A stretch of 26,424 nt of DNA from DATDCV01 sp036524155 (GTDB lineage: Bacteria; Verrucomicrobiota; Verrucomicrobiia; Limisphaerales; UBA8199), in the NCBI GenBank assembly GCA_036524155.1, contig DATDCV010000647.1:1-26424 (forward strand), given 5' to 3'. How positions within the stretch are numbered: the stretch's first letter is position 1; each line of letters opens with the position of its first letter. The translations under genes and the position numbers were made by a program. The notes beneath the pieces were generated by a model. The model ran no database searches, had not been told where the DNA came from, and saw only the letters and a list, made by a program, of their open reading frames with translations. Below are positions 8,307-15,370 of the stretch, in pieces.

Positions 8307-9428
8307 ATGAACGCCCCATTACCAGAAACCAACGCCGGCTGCCTGCTTGTGGTGGATGACCAGGAGTCCAACATCCAGGTCGTCGGCGCTGCGCTGGGCA
8401 AACTTGGTTTCGAGATTTTGCCCGCGACCGGCGGCCTCCAGGCTTTCCAACGGCTGGCGGTTCGCCGGCCCGACCTCATCCTGCTCGACCTGCTGATGCC
8501 GGAGTTGGACGGATTCGAGGTTTGCCGTCGAATTCGCGAGAACCTGGATTGGGCTGAGATTCCCATCATTTTTCTCTCTTCGGCGGACGACAAAGGCCTG
8601 ATCGTTCGCGCGCTGGAAAGCGGCGGCGTCGATTACATCACCAAACCCTTCAATCACGCCGAATTGGTGACGCGCGTGCGCACTCACCTGGCGCTCAAAC
8701 GGGCACGCGACGAGTTAAAGCAGCTCGCCGAGGACCGGGATGAATTGCTTGGCATCCTTACTCATGACCTCAAGAACCATCTGGGCGGCATGGACATGAG
8801 CGCCCAATTGCTCCGTGATCGTACCGAGGCGATGGCGGACCCTAAACTGCGGCTGATGGCGGAGAATATCTCGCATTCGAGCAGCCAGATGCTGGCCTTT
8901 GTGAAGGAGTTTTTGGCGAATGCTTCGGCGGACCACGGACTGAGCCTCAAGCCTGAGCCCGTGAACCTGTCGGACGCGGCGGTTCGCGCCGCCCAGCAGC
9001 ACCAGGGGGCGGCCAAGCGCAAACAACTGGTGTTTAATGTCGTTCTTCCGCCCAGCAACGGCATGCTCGTGCAGGCCGATGGCGCCGCCCTCAACCAGGT
9101 GCTCGATAATCTCCTGTCCAATGCCATCAAGTTCTCTTCGCCCGGCAAGCAGATTCGCCTCACCGTCTGCCCGCCGGCTGCCCGATACGTGGAATGCCAG
9201 GTTCAGGATGAAGGACCCGGGTTCAGCGAAAAGGACAAGACTCGCATGTTCCGCCGCTATGCACGCCTTTCCGCGCGGCCCACGGGCGGCGAGCCTTCCA
9301 CCGGCCTGGGGCTGAGCATCGTCAAGAAGCTCGTGCAGGCGATGCATGGTGAATTGTCTTGTCAAAGCACGCCGGGCAACGGCGCCACCTTCGCCTTCCG
9401 CCTGCCGCGAGCCGGCAGCCATCACTGA
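8307..9428 (+). CDS. Receiver-histidine kinase (REC-HisKA-HATPase), soluble
   Basis: The 373-residue protein has its receiver first. Acidic residues are in VVDDQESN, the phospho-acceptor is Asp61 in LLDLLMPELDG, and KPFNHAEL closes the domain. A coiled linker (KRARDELKQLAEDRDELLGIL) follows, then a HisKA-like domain with His153 in THDLKNHLGGM. The HATPase domain has NLLSNAIKFSS, DEGPGF and STGLGLSIVKKL. No membrane segment is visible. The H box is unusual: the Pro normally found a few residues after the His is replaced by His. Such receiver-first kinases typically take phosphate or a protein cue from another kinase, here most likely the hybrid kinase encoded 7 bases upstream. It probably relays to the activator gene that starts 10 bases downstream. 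ATG 8307 matches the receiver's N-terminus. Confidence 0.9.
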   Translation: MNAPLPETNAGCLLVVDDQESNIQVVGAALGKLGFEILPATGGLQAFQRLAVRRPDLILLDLLMPELDGFEVCRRIRENLDWAEIPIIFLSSADDKGLIVRALESGGVDYITKPFNHAELVTRVRTHLALKRARDELKQLAEDRDELLGILTHDLKNHLGGMDMSAQLLRDRTEAMADPKLRLMAENISHSSSQMLAFVKEFLANASADHGLSLKPEPVNLSDAAVRAAQQHQGAAKRKQLVFNVVLPPSNGMLVQADGAALNQVLDNLLSNAIKFSSPGKQIRLTVCPPAARYVECQVQDEGPGFSEKDKTRMFRRYARLSARPTGGEPSTGLGLSIVKKLVQAMHGELSCQSTPGNGATFAFRLPRAGSHH

Positions 9429-9438
9429 TATTTCTGGT

Positions 9439-10803
9439 ATGGACTTCCTGGTCATCGACGACGACAAGACGTTCCGGGACGCGACCTGCCTGCTCATCGA
9501 CGGCGAAGGCCATTACGCGGAAAGCGCCTGCTCCGGAGCATTGGGCTTGACTGAGCTAAAGGACGGGAAGTTTGATTCAGTTCTTCTGGATCTTAATCTT
9601 GGTTCTGAAAACGGGCTCGACATCCTGGAACAGATTCTCAAGCGCCAACCCCATCTGCCGGTAATCATTTTTACCGCACAAGGCAGCCTAAAAAATGCGG
9701 TGGAGGCCATGCGGCGCGGAGCGGTGGACTTTTTGGAAAAGCCGTTCACTCGGGAACAATTCCACCTGGTGCTCGCCCGAGTCCAGCGGTTCCACCAACT
9801 CAACCAGAATATCAAGCGGTTGGAACGGGAAGTTAAGGACAGCAACGCTCAGAGTCCGGAGATTCTCCTGGAATCAAGCTCACCGCGAATGAAAGAGGTG
9901 ATGGACACCCTCATGCGCGCGGCCAAAACGCCGGCCTCGATTCTGATCCTGGGGGAAAGCGGCACCGGCAAGAGCGTGGTGGCCCGCGCCGTTCACCAGC
10001 AGAGCCATCTGGCCGATAACCCTTTCGTCACCGTGAGTTGTCCGAGCCTGTCCCGGGAGTTGCTGGAAAGCGAACTCTTCGGCCACGTCAGAGGTGCTTT
10101 CACCGGCGCCCTGCAAGACCGCTGGGGCAAGGTCAAGGCTGCCGCAGGCGGGACCCTTTTTCTGGATGAGATCGGCGACCTGCCGATGGAGATCCAACCC
10201 AAGTTGCTTCGGCTTCTCCAGGAGCGTCAATACGAACGGGTAGGTGAAAATGTCACCCGCCAGGCCGAGGTCCGCATTATCGCCGCCACCAGCCACGATC
10301 TTAAAAAACGTGTTTCCGAGGGCGCCTTCCGTGAGGAACTCTATTTTCGACTGAACGTCATCACGGTTGAAATGCCACCCCTGCGCGAGCGGCCCGGCGA
10401 CGTGGTTGCTTTCGCGGAGCACTACCTCAGGCATTTTGCCGCCCTGTGTGGACGCCGTCCGGATGGCTTTTCAGCTCCTGCTGTAACCGGCATCCGTGCC
10501 TATTCGTGGCCAGGAAACCTCCGGGAGTTACGCAATGCGACAGAACGCGCTGTCATCATGGCCAAAGGGAGCAAGATAAACCTGGAAGACCTTCCCGCAG
10601 AATTACGCGGCCAGACTGTTTCAGGAGCTAATGGCAGCGATGCCTCGCTGCAGGTGGGTTCGTTGGTTTCTATGGAAGAATTGGAGGAGGCGCACCTTCG
10701 CAAGGTTCTGGAACGAACCTCCAACCTGGCCGAGGCCGCTCAGGTCCTGGGAATTGATCAAGCCACGCTCTACCGGAAACGCAAAAAGATTGGATTGGAA
10801 TAG
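9439..10803 (+). CDS. Sigma-54-dependent response regulator, NtrC family
   Basis: The 454-residue protein has the full NtrC layout. The receiver (1-115) has Asp51 in VLLDLNLGSENG and a KPF motif. The AAA+ domain has Walker A GESGTGKS (about 172-179), the GAFTGA loop (219-224) that contacts sigma-54, Walker B GGTLFLDEIGDLP, and an Arg-containing sensor region (FREELYFRLNVI, PLRERPGD). A Fis-type helix-turn-helix forms the C-terminus (LAEAAQVLGIDQATLYRKRKKIGLE). With GAFTGA intact it should activate sigma-54 promoters when phosphorylated. The two kinases upstream are the natural phosphate donors and the transporter genes downstream the natural target. No clear -24/-12 site is visible in the 83-base spacer that follows. 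ATG 9439 starts directly at the receiver's first strand (MDFLVIDDD). Confidence 0.93.
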   Translation: MDFLVIDDDKTFRDATCLLIDGEGHYAESACSGALGLTELKDGKFDSVLLDLNLGSENGLDILEQILKRQPHLPVIIFTAQGSLKNAVEAMRRGAVDFLEKPFTREQFHLVLARVQRFHQLNQNIKRLEREVKDSNAQSPEILLESSSPRMKEVMDTLMRAAKTPASILILGESGTGKSVVARAVHQQSHLADNPFVTVSCPSLSRELLESELFGHVRGAFTGALQDRWGKVKAAAGGTLFLDEIGDLPMEIQPKLLRLLQERQYERVGENVTRQAEVRIIAATSHDLKKRVSEGAFREELYFRLNVITVEMPPLRERPGDVVAFAEHYLRHFAALCGRRPDGFSAPAVTGIRAYSWPGNLRELRNATERAVIMAKGSKINLEDLPAELRGQTVSGANGSDASLQVGSLVSMEELEEAHLRKVLERTSNLAEAAQVLGIDQATLYRKRKKIGLE

Positions 10804-10820
10804 AGCCTCTGCTGGTGACT

Positions 10821-10869
10821 ACCCGCTGGCCCACCGCTAAGCGCCTTGCCGCGCTCCGGGCCAGCGGGT
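10821..10869. repeat. Perfect 12-base inverted repeat in the spacer
   Basis: ACCCGCTGGCCC at 10821-10832 is the exact reverse complement of GGGCCAGCGGGT at 10858-10869. The 25-base loop contains a smaller nested pair, AGCGC (10840-10844) and GCGCT (10851-10855). It fills most of the gap between the activator gene and the adaptor gene. No T run follows, so a classical intrinsic terminator is unlikely. It could be an operator for a dimeric regulator, an RNA hairpin separating the expression of the two halves, or a processing site. Confidence 0.7.
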
Positions 10870-10886
10870 AACCTGCGCCCCACCTG

Positions 10887-12056
10887 ATGGAACAACGGCG
10901 TCAATGGACCTGGTGGCTCAAGACCCTGCTGATCGTGGCTGCCGTAGCGGGCGGAGCCGTGCTGCTGCGTCTTACCATCCTCCGCCCGAAACCTGTTCCC
11001 GTCACGGTGCATCAGGTCGAAACCGGGCGGGTTGAGGACACGGTCGTCAATTCGCGCGCCGGGACGGTGCAGTCACGGCGCCGGTCCGAAATCAGCCCCG
11101 GCATCCCCGGATTAGTAGTGGAGATTCCCGCGCGCAAGGGAGCGCGGGTGAAACAAGGAGATGTGCTTCTGCGGCTCAACGACCATGAGCATAAAGCCCA
11201 GGCCCAACTGGCGCAGCGCGCGCTCGAAGCCGCCCGGGCCGTGGCCGAGGAGGCCCGTTTGGAAGCGGAAAATGCCGGGCGCCAATGGAAACGGTCGCAG
11301 GAACTCGCCAGGCACCAGGTCGTTTCCGATACCGCCCTGGACCTGGACCACACGCGCGCTTTGACCACCGAAGCGGGCCTGGTCGCGGCCCAGGCACGGA
11401 TCCAGGAGGCGGAGGCTTCCCTTGAAGTGGCGCGCGCCACGCTCGAAAAGACAGTCATCACGGCGCCCTTCGACGGCGTGGTGCTGGACGTCACCACCGA
11501 GGTGGGCGAATGGATCAGCCCGTCGCCGCCGGGGGTGCCGATCCCGCCGGTGCTGGATCTCATCGACCCGGCGGCACTCTATGTCAGCGCGCCCATCGAC
11601 GAAGCGGACGTGGCCCGGCTTCGTACTCGACTGCCGGTGCGACTTACGCTGGATGCTTTTCGCGGCCGGTCCTTCAAAGGTACGCTCACCTACATTTCTT
11701 CCTTCGTGGAGACTCGCCAGGAACAGAACCGCACCCTGCGCGTGGAAGCGGAGTTTGAAGAGATGCAGCTCCCGCCAAACCTGCTGCCGGGTTTGTCGGC
11801 GGATATTGAAATAATCCTCGATGCGCGCGACAACGTTTTGCGCATTCCCACCTACGCTTTGCTGGAGAACAACCGTGTGCTGGTCGTCGAGAATCAGCGG
11901 CTGGCCGACCGTAAGGTCACTCCCGGACTCCACAATTGGAGCTTCACCGAAATCACGGCGGGACTTGCCGCCGGGGAACGGGTGGTCGTCTCGCTGGACC
12001 GTCCGGAGGTTAAGGCCGGCGCCAGAGTCACGGTCAGCGCGGAGGCCCGTAAGTGA
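10887..12056 (+). CDS. Periplasmic adaptor (HlyD/MacA-type) of an ABC efflux system
   Basis: The 389-residue membrane-fusion protein has one N-terminal anchor helix (TLLIVAAVAGGAVLLRLTIL). A lipoyl-like half-motif (GIPGLVVEIPARKGARVKQGDVLLRLN) follows. Next is an Ala-, Glu- and Arg-rich alpha-hairpin (about residues 105-185), the second lipoyl half (TVITAPFDGVVLDVTTEVGEWISP), and beta-barrel and membrane-proximal domains ending near the C-terminus (GLAAGERVVVSLDRPEVKAGARV). Such adaptors link an inner-membrane MacB-type transporter to an outer-membrane channel; no TolC-like gene is in this window. The stop codon overlaps the GTG start of the ATPase gene by four bases (GTGA), so translation is probably coupled. 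An inverted repeat lies directly upstream. Confidence 0.9.
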   Translation: MEQRRQWTWWLKTLLIVAAVAGGAVLLRLTILRPKPVPVTVHQVETGRVEDTVVNSRAGTVQSRRRSEISPGIPGLVVEIPARKGARVKQGDVLLRLNDHEHKAQAQLAQRALEAARAVAEEARLEAENAGRQWKRSQELARHQVVSDTALDLDHTRALTTEAGLVAAQARIQEAEASLEVARATLEKTVITAPFDGVVLDVTTEVGEWISPSPPGVPIPPVLDLIDPAALYVSAPIDEADVARLRTRLPVRLTLDAFRGRSFKGTLTYISSFVETRQEQNRTLRVEAEFEEMQLPPNLLPGLSADIEIILDARDNVLRIPTYALLENNRVLVVENQRLADRKVTPGLHNWSFTEITAGLAAGERVVVSLDRPEVKAGARVTVSAEARK

Positions 12057-12727
12057 TCCAGCTCTGTGGCGTGGATCGGACTTTTGTGGTGGGCGGCAGG
12101 CCGGTGCATGCTCTGCAAAATGTGAACCTCAAAATCGAATCCGGGGATTACGTCTCAATCATGGGTGCATCCGGTTCCGGGAAATCCACGCTGCTCAACA
12201 TTCTGGGCTGCCTGGACCGGCCAACCGCCGGGTCTTTTCGGTTTGCGGGGGAGGAGACGGCGCGCCTCTCCGATACCCAGTTGTCGCGTCTGCGCCGCCA
12301 CCAAATCGGATTCGTCTTTCAGTTCTTTCACCTGGTTCCGCGCCTGACTGCGGCGGCGAATGTCGAGCTGCCGATGGTATTTGCGGGCATTCCGCCCCAG
12401 GAGCGTGCCCAGCGGACGGGCCGGGCCCTGGAGGTCGTTGGGCTGGTCCCGCGCGCCGGGCATCGCCCGGCGCAACTCTCCGGAGGCGAGCAACAGCGCG
12501 TGGCCATCGCCCGCGCCGTGGTGATGAATCCCGCCCTGCTGCTGGCCGACGAACCGACCGGGAACCTGGACAGCGGCTCCGGCCGCGAAATTGTGAGCCT
12601 GATTGAAGGCATGAACCAGCGCGGCCTGACGCTGATCGTCGTTACCCACGATCCCACTATTGGCGGACGGGCCCGGAGGCGCATCCAGCTTAGGGACGGA
12701 CTGGTCGTTTCCGATGAACACACCTGA
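12053..12727 (+). CDS. ABC transporter ATPase, MacB/LolD type
   Basis: The 224-residue ATPase has all the expected motifs: Walker A GASGSGKST (38-46), Q-loop (FVFQFFHLVPRLT), signature LSGGEQQR (142-149), Walker B LLLADEPTGNLDS, and the switch His in VVTHD. The FxxLVPxLT Q-loop and the EPTGNLDS stretch are typical of the LolD/MacB/FtsE group, which work with FtsX-like permeases by mechanotransmission rather than classical substrate import. It starts with GTG inside the stop of the adaptor gene. A 53-base gap then separates it from the small hydrophobic ORF that precedes the permease. It would energise both permeases encoded downstream. Confidence 0.94.
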   Translation: MIQLCGVDRTFVVGGRPVHALQNVNLKIESGDYVSIMGASGSGKSTLLNILGCLDRPTAGSFRFAGEETARLSDTQLSRLRRHQIGFVFQFFHLVPRLTAAANVELPMVFAGIPPQERAQRTGRALEVVGLVPRAGHRPAQLSGGEQQRVAIARAVVMNPALLLADEPTGNLDSGSGREIVSLIEGMNQRGLTLIVVTHDPTIGGRARRRIQLRDGLVVSDEHT

Positions 12728-12780
12728 ATTCCCGCAGGCGCAATGGTTGCCGAAACACGACAAGAAAGGCTCTACTTAAA

Positions 12781-12879
12781 ATGAATCTGGCGAAGGAGAA
12801 CGGGCCTGTTCCGGTCGGCATGATCATTGGCTGGTGTGTGCTGGCGGCGGGCATCGCGCAAATTTTCGGAGTGTTATGA
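12781..12879 (+). CDS. Predicted 32-residue single-helix membrane peptide
   Basis: The ORF starts MNLAKENGPVPVG and continues into one hydrophobic stretch (MIIGWCVLAAGIAQIFGVL) that runs to the last residue. The positive and negative charges sit only at the N-terminus. An AAGAAAGG ribosome site lies about eleven bases upstream of its ATG. Its TGA (12877-12879) overlaps the ATG of the following permease by four bases (ATGA), the same coupling as at two other junctions of the operon. I do not recognise a family. Hydrophobic peptides of this size often bind a larger membrane partner, and here the transporter is the obvious candidate. A leader ORF that only drives translational coupling of the permease is the alternative. 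Confidence 0.6.
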   Translation: MNLAKENGPVPVGMIIGWCVLAAGIAQIFGVL

Positions 12880-14081
12880 GATTTGTCGACCTCTTGCGCT
12901 ACGCCGGCGGAGGGATCCGGGGCCATCGGCTACGGACTAGTCTCTCGCTTCTGGGCGTGGCCATCGGTGTGGGTTCAGTGATTCTCCTGACCAGCCTGGG
13001 CGAAGGTGCCAGGCGCTATATCATTGGTGAGTTCGCGTCGCTTGGTTCGAACCTCCTAATCATCGTTCCGGGCAAAACTGAAACCGCCGGGTTTGCTCCG
13101 CTGGTCAGCACCGCGCCGCACGACCTCACCTGCCAGGACGCGGAGGCTCTCGCCCAGCGAGTGCCCTCAGTGCGCCGGGCCGCGCCCCTGGTCGCCGGCA
13201 CTGCCGCCGTCCGCGCAGGTGAACGCAGCCGCGAAGTCACCATCGTCGGCACCACGAGGGACATGCTCGAGATCAGGCACCTGAAGATGAGCATCGGGCG
13301 CTTTCTGCCGGCGAACGAACCCGACGCCGCGGTCTGCGTGCTGGGGGCACGCGTGCAGCGTGAACTCTTTCCGGGCGCCAATCCCCTGGGTCAGTTGGTG
13401 CGGATCGGTGACTGGCGGTTCCGCGTGATCGGCGTGATCGCCCCGCGCGGCACCTCCATTGGAATGGATCTCGACGAGGTGGTGGAGATCCCCGCAGGCA
13501 CCAGCCTACGGTTGTTCAATCGGAACAGCCTGTACCGCATCTTAGCCGAGGTCCATTCGCATGAAGCCATCGACGGCGCGCGCCTTGCCGCTCTGAGCGT
13601 GCTGCGGGAGAGACACGCTGGGGAGGAAGATGTGACGATCCTGACTCAGGATTCCGTGCTCAGCACTTTCAACAGCATCCTCAAGGCGCTCACGGCGGCG
13701 CTGGCGGGCATCGCCGCGATCTCGCTGGGCGTCGCGGGTCTGGGAATTATGAATGTCATGCTGGTGTCGGTCACGGAGCGCACGCGCGAGATCGGGTTGT
13801 TGAAAGCAGTGGGGGTTACTTACGGACAAGTGGTGGCGGTGTTCCTGGTCGAGGCCACCGTGTTGGCCGTTGTCGGCGGTTGCCTGGGATTGGCCGCCGG
13901 CCTCGGCGGGGCTCGCGTGCTTCAGCAGTTCTACCCGGAGTTTCCGTTCCAGCCCCCGGACTGGGCCATCCCCGCCGCGTTGGCCGTGTCCGGCTCAGTG
14001 GGTTTGCTTTTCGGAATCATGCCCGCCCGGACCGCCGCCCGGCTTGACCCGGTCGCCGCCTTGATGCGCCGCAAAGCATGA
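12876..14081 (+). CDS. ABC permease, FtsX/MacB type (first of a pair)
   Basis: The 401-residue permease has the MacB layout. One helix lies near the N-terminus (TSLSLLGVAIGVGSVILLTSLGEGARR). A large periplasmic domain follows (about residues 55-270, with the GSNLLIIVPG and LGARVQRELFPGANPLG signatures of MacB_PCD). Three helices form the C-terminal FtsX domain (LTAALAGIAAISLGVAGLGIMNVMLVSVTERTREIGLLKAVG and two more, ending PARTAARLDPVAALM). The ATG at 12876 overlaps the stop of the small hydrophobic ORF, and its own stop overlaps the next permease's ATG. It shares many positions with that permease, pointing to an old duplication and a heterodimeric transporter. Confidence 0.9.
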   Translation: MRFVDLLRYAGGGIRGHRLRTSLSLLGVAIGVGSVILLTSLGEGARRYIIGEFASLGSNLLIIVPGKTETAGFAPLVSTAPHDLTCQDAEALAQRVPSVRRAAPLVAGTAAVRAGERSREVTIVGTTRDMLEIRHLKMSIGRFLPANEPDAAVCVLGARVQRELFPGANPLGQLVRIGDWRFRVIGVIAPRGTSIGMDLDEVVEIPAGTSLRLFNRNSLYRILAEVHSHEAIDGARLAALSVLRERHAGEEDVTILTQDSVLSTFNSILKALTAALAGIAAISLGVAGLGIMNVMLVSVTERTREIGLLKAVGVTYGQVVAVFLVEATVLAVVGGCLGLAAGLGGARVLQQFYPEFPFQPPDWAIPAALAVSGSVGLLFGIMPARTAARLDPVAALMRRKA

Positions 14082-15280
14082 ATGCACGCGATATTTTCCG
14101 GCTCGCCTGGCAGGCCGTCTGGTTCCACCGGCAGCGTTCGGCACTCACCATGCTCGGCATCCTCATTGGCATCGCGTCGGTCATCCTGCTCACGTCAATC
14201 GGCGAAGGCGCGCGCGTTTACATCCTCTCCCAGTTCACACAATTCGGCACCACCCTGGTAGGAATCAACCCTGGCCGGGTCGAGACAACCGGGCTTCCCG
14301 GGGCCCTCGGCACCACCATCCATCCCCTAACTCTCGCCGACGCCGCCGCCCTGGAACGAATCCGGGGTGTCGAACGTGTGGTCCCCGTCGTCGCGGGAAC
14401 GGCGCCGGTCCAGCAAGCCGGCAAAACCCGCAACACGTTCGTCTATGGCGTCACCGCCGCCGCTCCGGACGTCTGGCGCATGCGGGTGCGAGGCGGGCGA
14501 TTCCTGCCGGTGTCGGACGCGGATCAGACGGCGCCCGTTGCGGTCCTGGGCCCGAAGCTCAAGCGGGAGTTGTTCGGTGATGGGAACTGCCTGGGCCGGC
14601 ACGTCCGCATCGCCGGTGAGCGATTCATGGTGATCGGCCTGATGGAGCCCAAAGGACAGTTTCTCGGGTTCGACATCGACGACAGCGCGTATATCCCCGT
14701 GGCTTCGGCGCGTCAAATGTTTAACCGTGATGCTCTGCACGAGATCGACGTGCTGATCGCGAACGCCTCGGTGATTGAGCCGGTGGCAAAGCGCATCAAA
14801 GAAGTCCTGATTGAGCGGCATGGCCACGAAGAGGATTTCACCATCACGACTCAGACCGGTATGCTCGAGACCCTGGACCGCATCATTCGCATCGTGAGCA
14901 TGGCGGTGGGCGGCATCGGCGCCATCTCCCTGCTGGTGGGCTCCATCGGCATCCTCACTATCATGTGGATCTCCGTCAACGAGCGCACCTCGGAGATCGG
15001 CCTCGCCCGTGCCGTCGGGGCCACCTCCGGTCAGATCCTCGCGTTGTTTCTCAGCGAGGCCGCCCTTTTGTCCACCCTCGGTGGGATCCTCGGCGTAGCG
15101 ACCGGTCTCGGCCTGGCGCAGGTTCTGCATCTCTATGTGTCGGCCCTGCCGGTAAAGACTCCCGTCGAGTATGTCTTCTTCGCGTTGGCAGTGAGCCTGG
15201 TCGTAGGAATTGCCAGCGGCCTGCTCCCGGCCCGTAGAGCGTCGACTCTCGATCCCGTCCTCGCGCTCGCGGCGGAATAA
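14078..15280 (+). CDS. ABC permease, FtsX/MacB type (second of a pair)
   Basis: The 400-residue permease is paralogous to the gene before it. The N-terminal helix (LTMLGILIGIASVILLTSIGEGARV) is followed by a periplasmic MacB_PCD-like domain (TTLVGINPGRVETTG, LGPKLKRELFGDGNCLGRHVRI, then FDIDDSAYIPVASARQMFN). The C-terminal FtsX domain has three helices and ends PARRASTLDPVLALAAE. Each half contributes four helices, so a heterodimer would have eight, as in MacB dimers. The ATG is inside the previous stop (ATGA). This is the last gene of the block; a 90-base gap with a short palindrome follows before the next, unrelated gene. Confidence 0.9.
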   Translation: MNARDIFRLAWQAVWFHRQRSALTMLGILIGIASVILLTSIGEGARVYILSQFTQFGTTLVGINPGRVETTGLPGALGTTIHPLTLADAAALERIRGVERVVPVVAGTAPVQQAGKTRNTFVYGVTAAAPDVWRMRVRGGRFLPVSDADQTAPVAVLGPKLKRELFGDGNCLGRHVRIAGERFMVIGLMEPKGQFLGFDIDDSAYIPVASARQMFNRDALHEIDVLIANASVIEPVAKRIKEVLIERHGHEEDFTITTQTGMLETLDRIIRIVSMAVGGIGAISLLVGSIGILTIMWISVNERTSEIGLARAVGATSGQILALFLSEAALLSTLGGILGVATGLGLAQVLHLYVSALPVKTPVEYVFFALAVSLVVGIASGLLPARRASTLDPVLALAAE

Positions 15281-15339
15281 TCGGCCTGGAACTGCCGCGA
15301 ACTCCTGGCCCCGCTCGCGGGTTGAATTCTCGCGGAAAG

Positions 15340-15352
15340 CCTGCTAAGCAGG
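15340..15352. promoter_or_regulatory. Short perfect palindrome upstream of the oxidoreductase gene
   Basis: CCTGCTAAGCAGG is a 6+6 inverted repeat around a single base, 18 bases before the ATG at 15371. It could be an operator overlapping the leader. There is no T run for a terminator. Confidence 0.2.
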
Positions 15353-15370
15353 GCCTGGCAAAATTGAATC

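Noticed and set aside
7517..8593. A 358-codon minus-strand frame across the two kinase genes.
   Set aside because: It lies opposite clear receiver domains and spans the junction of two genes; no domain pattern in its translation.
10804..10886. Sigma-54 promoter in front of the adaptor gene.
   Set aside because: GG and GC pairs are present but with spacings of 9 or 11 to 12 bases instead of the required 10.
14327..15130. A 267-codon minus-strand frame opposite the second permease.
   Set aside because: Asp-, His- and Gly-rich with no motifs; a shadow of the permease codon pattern.
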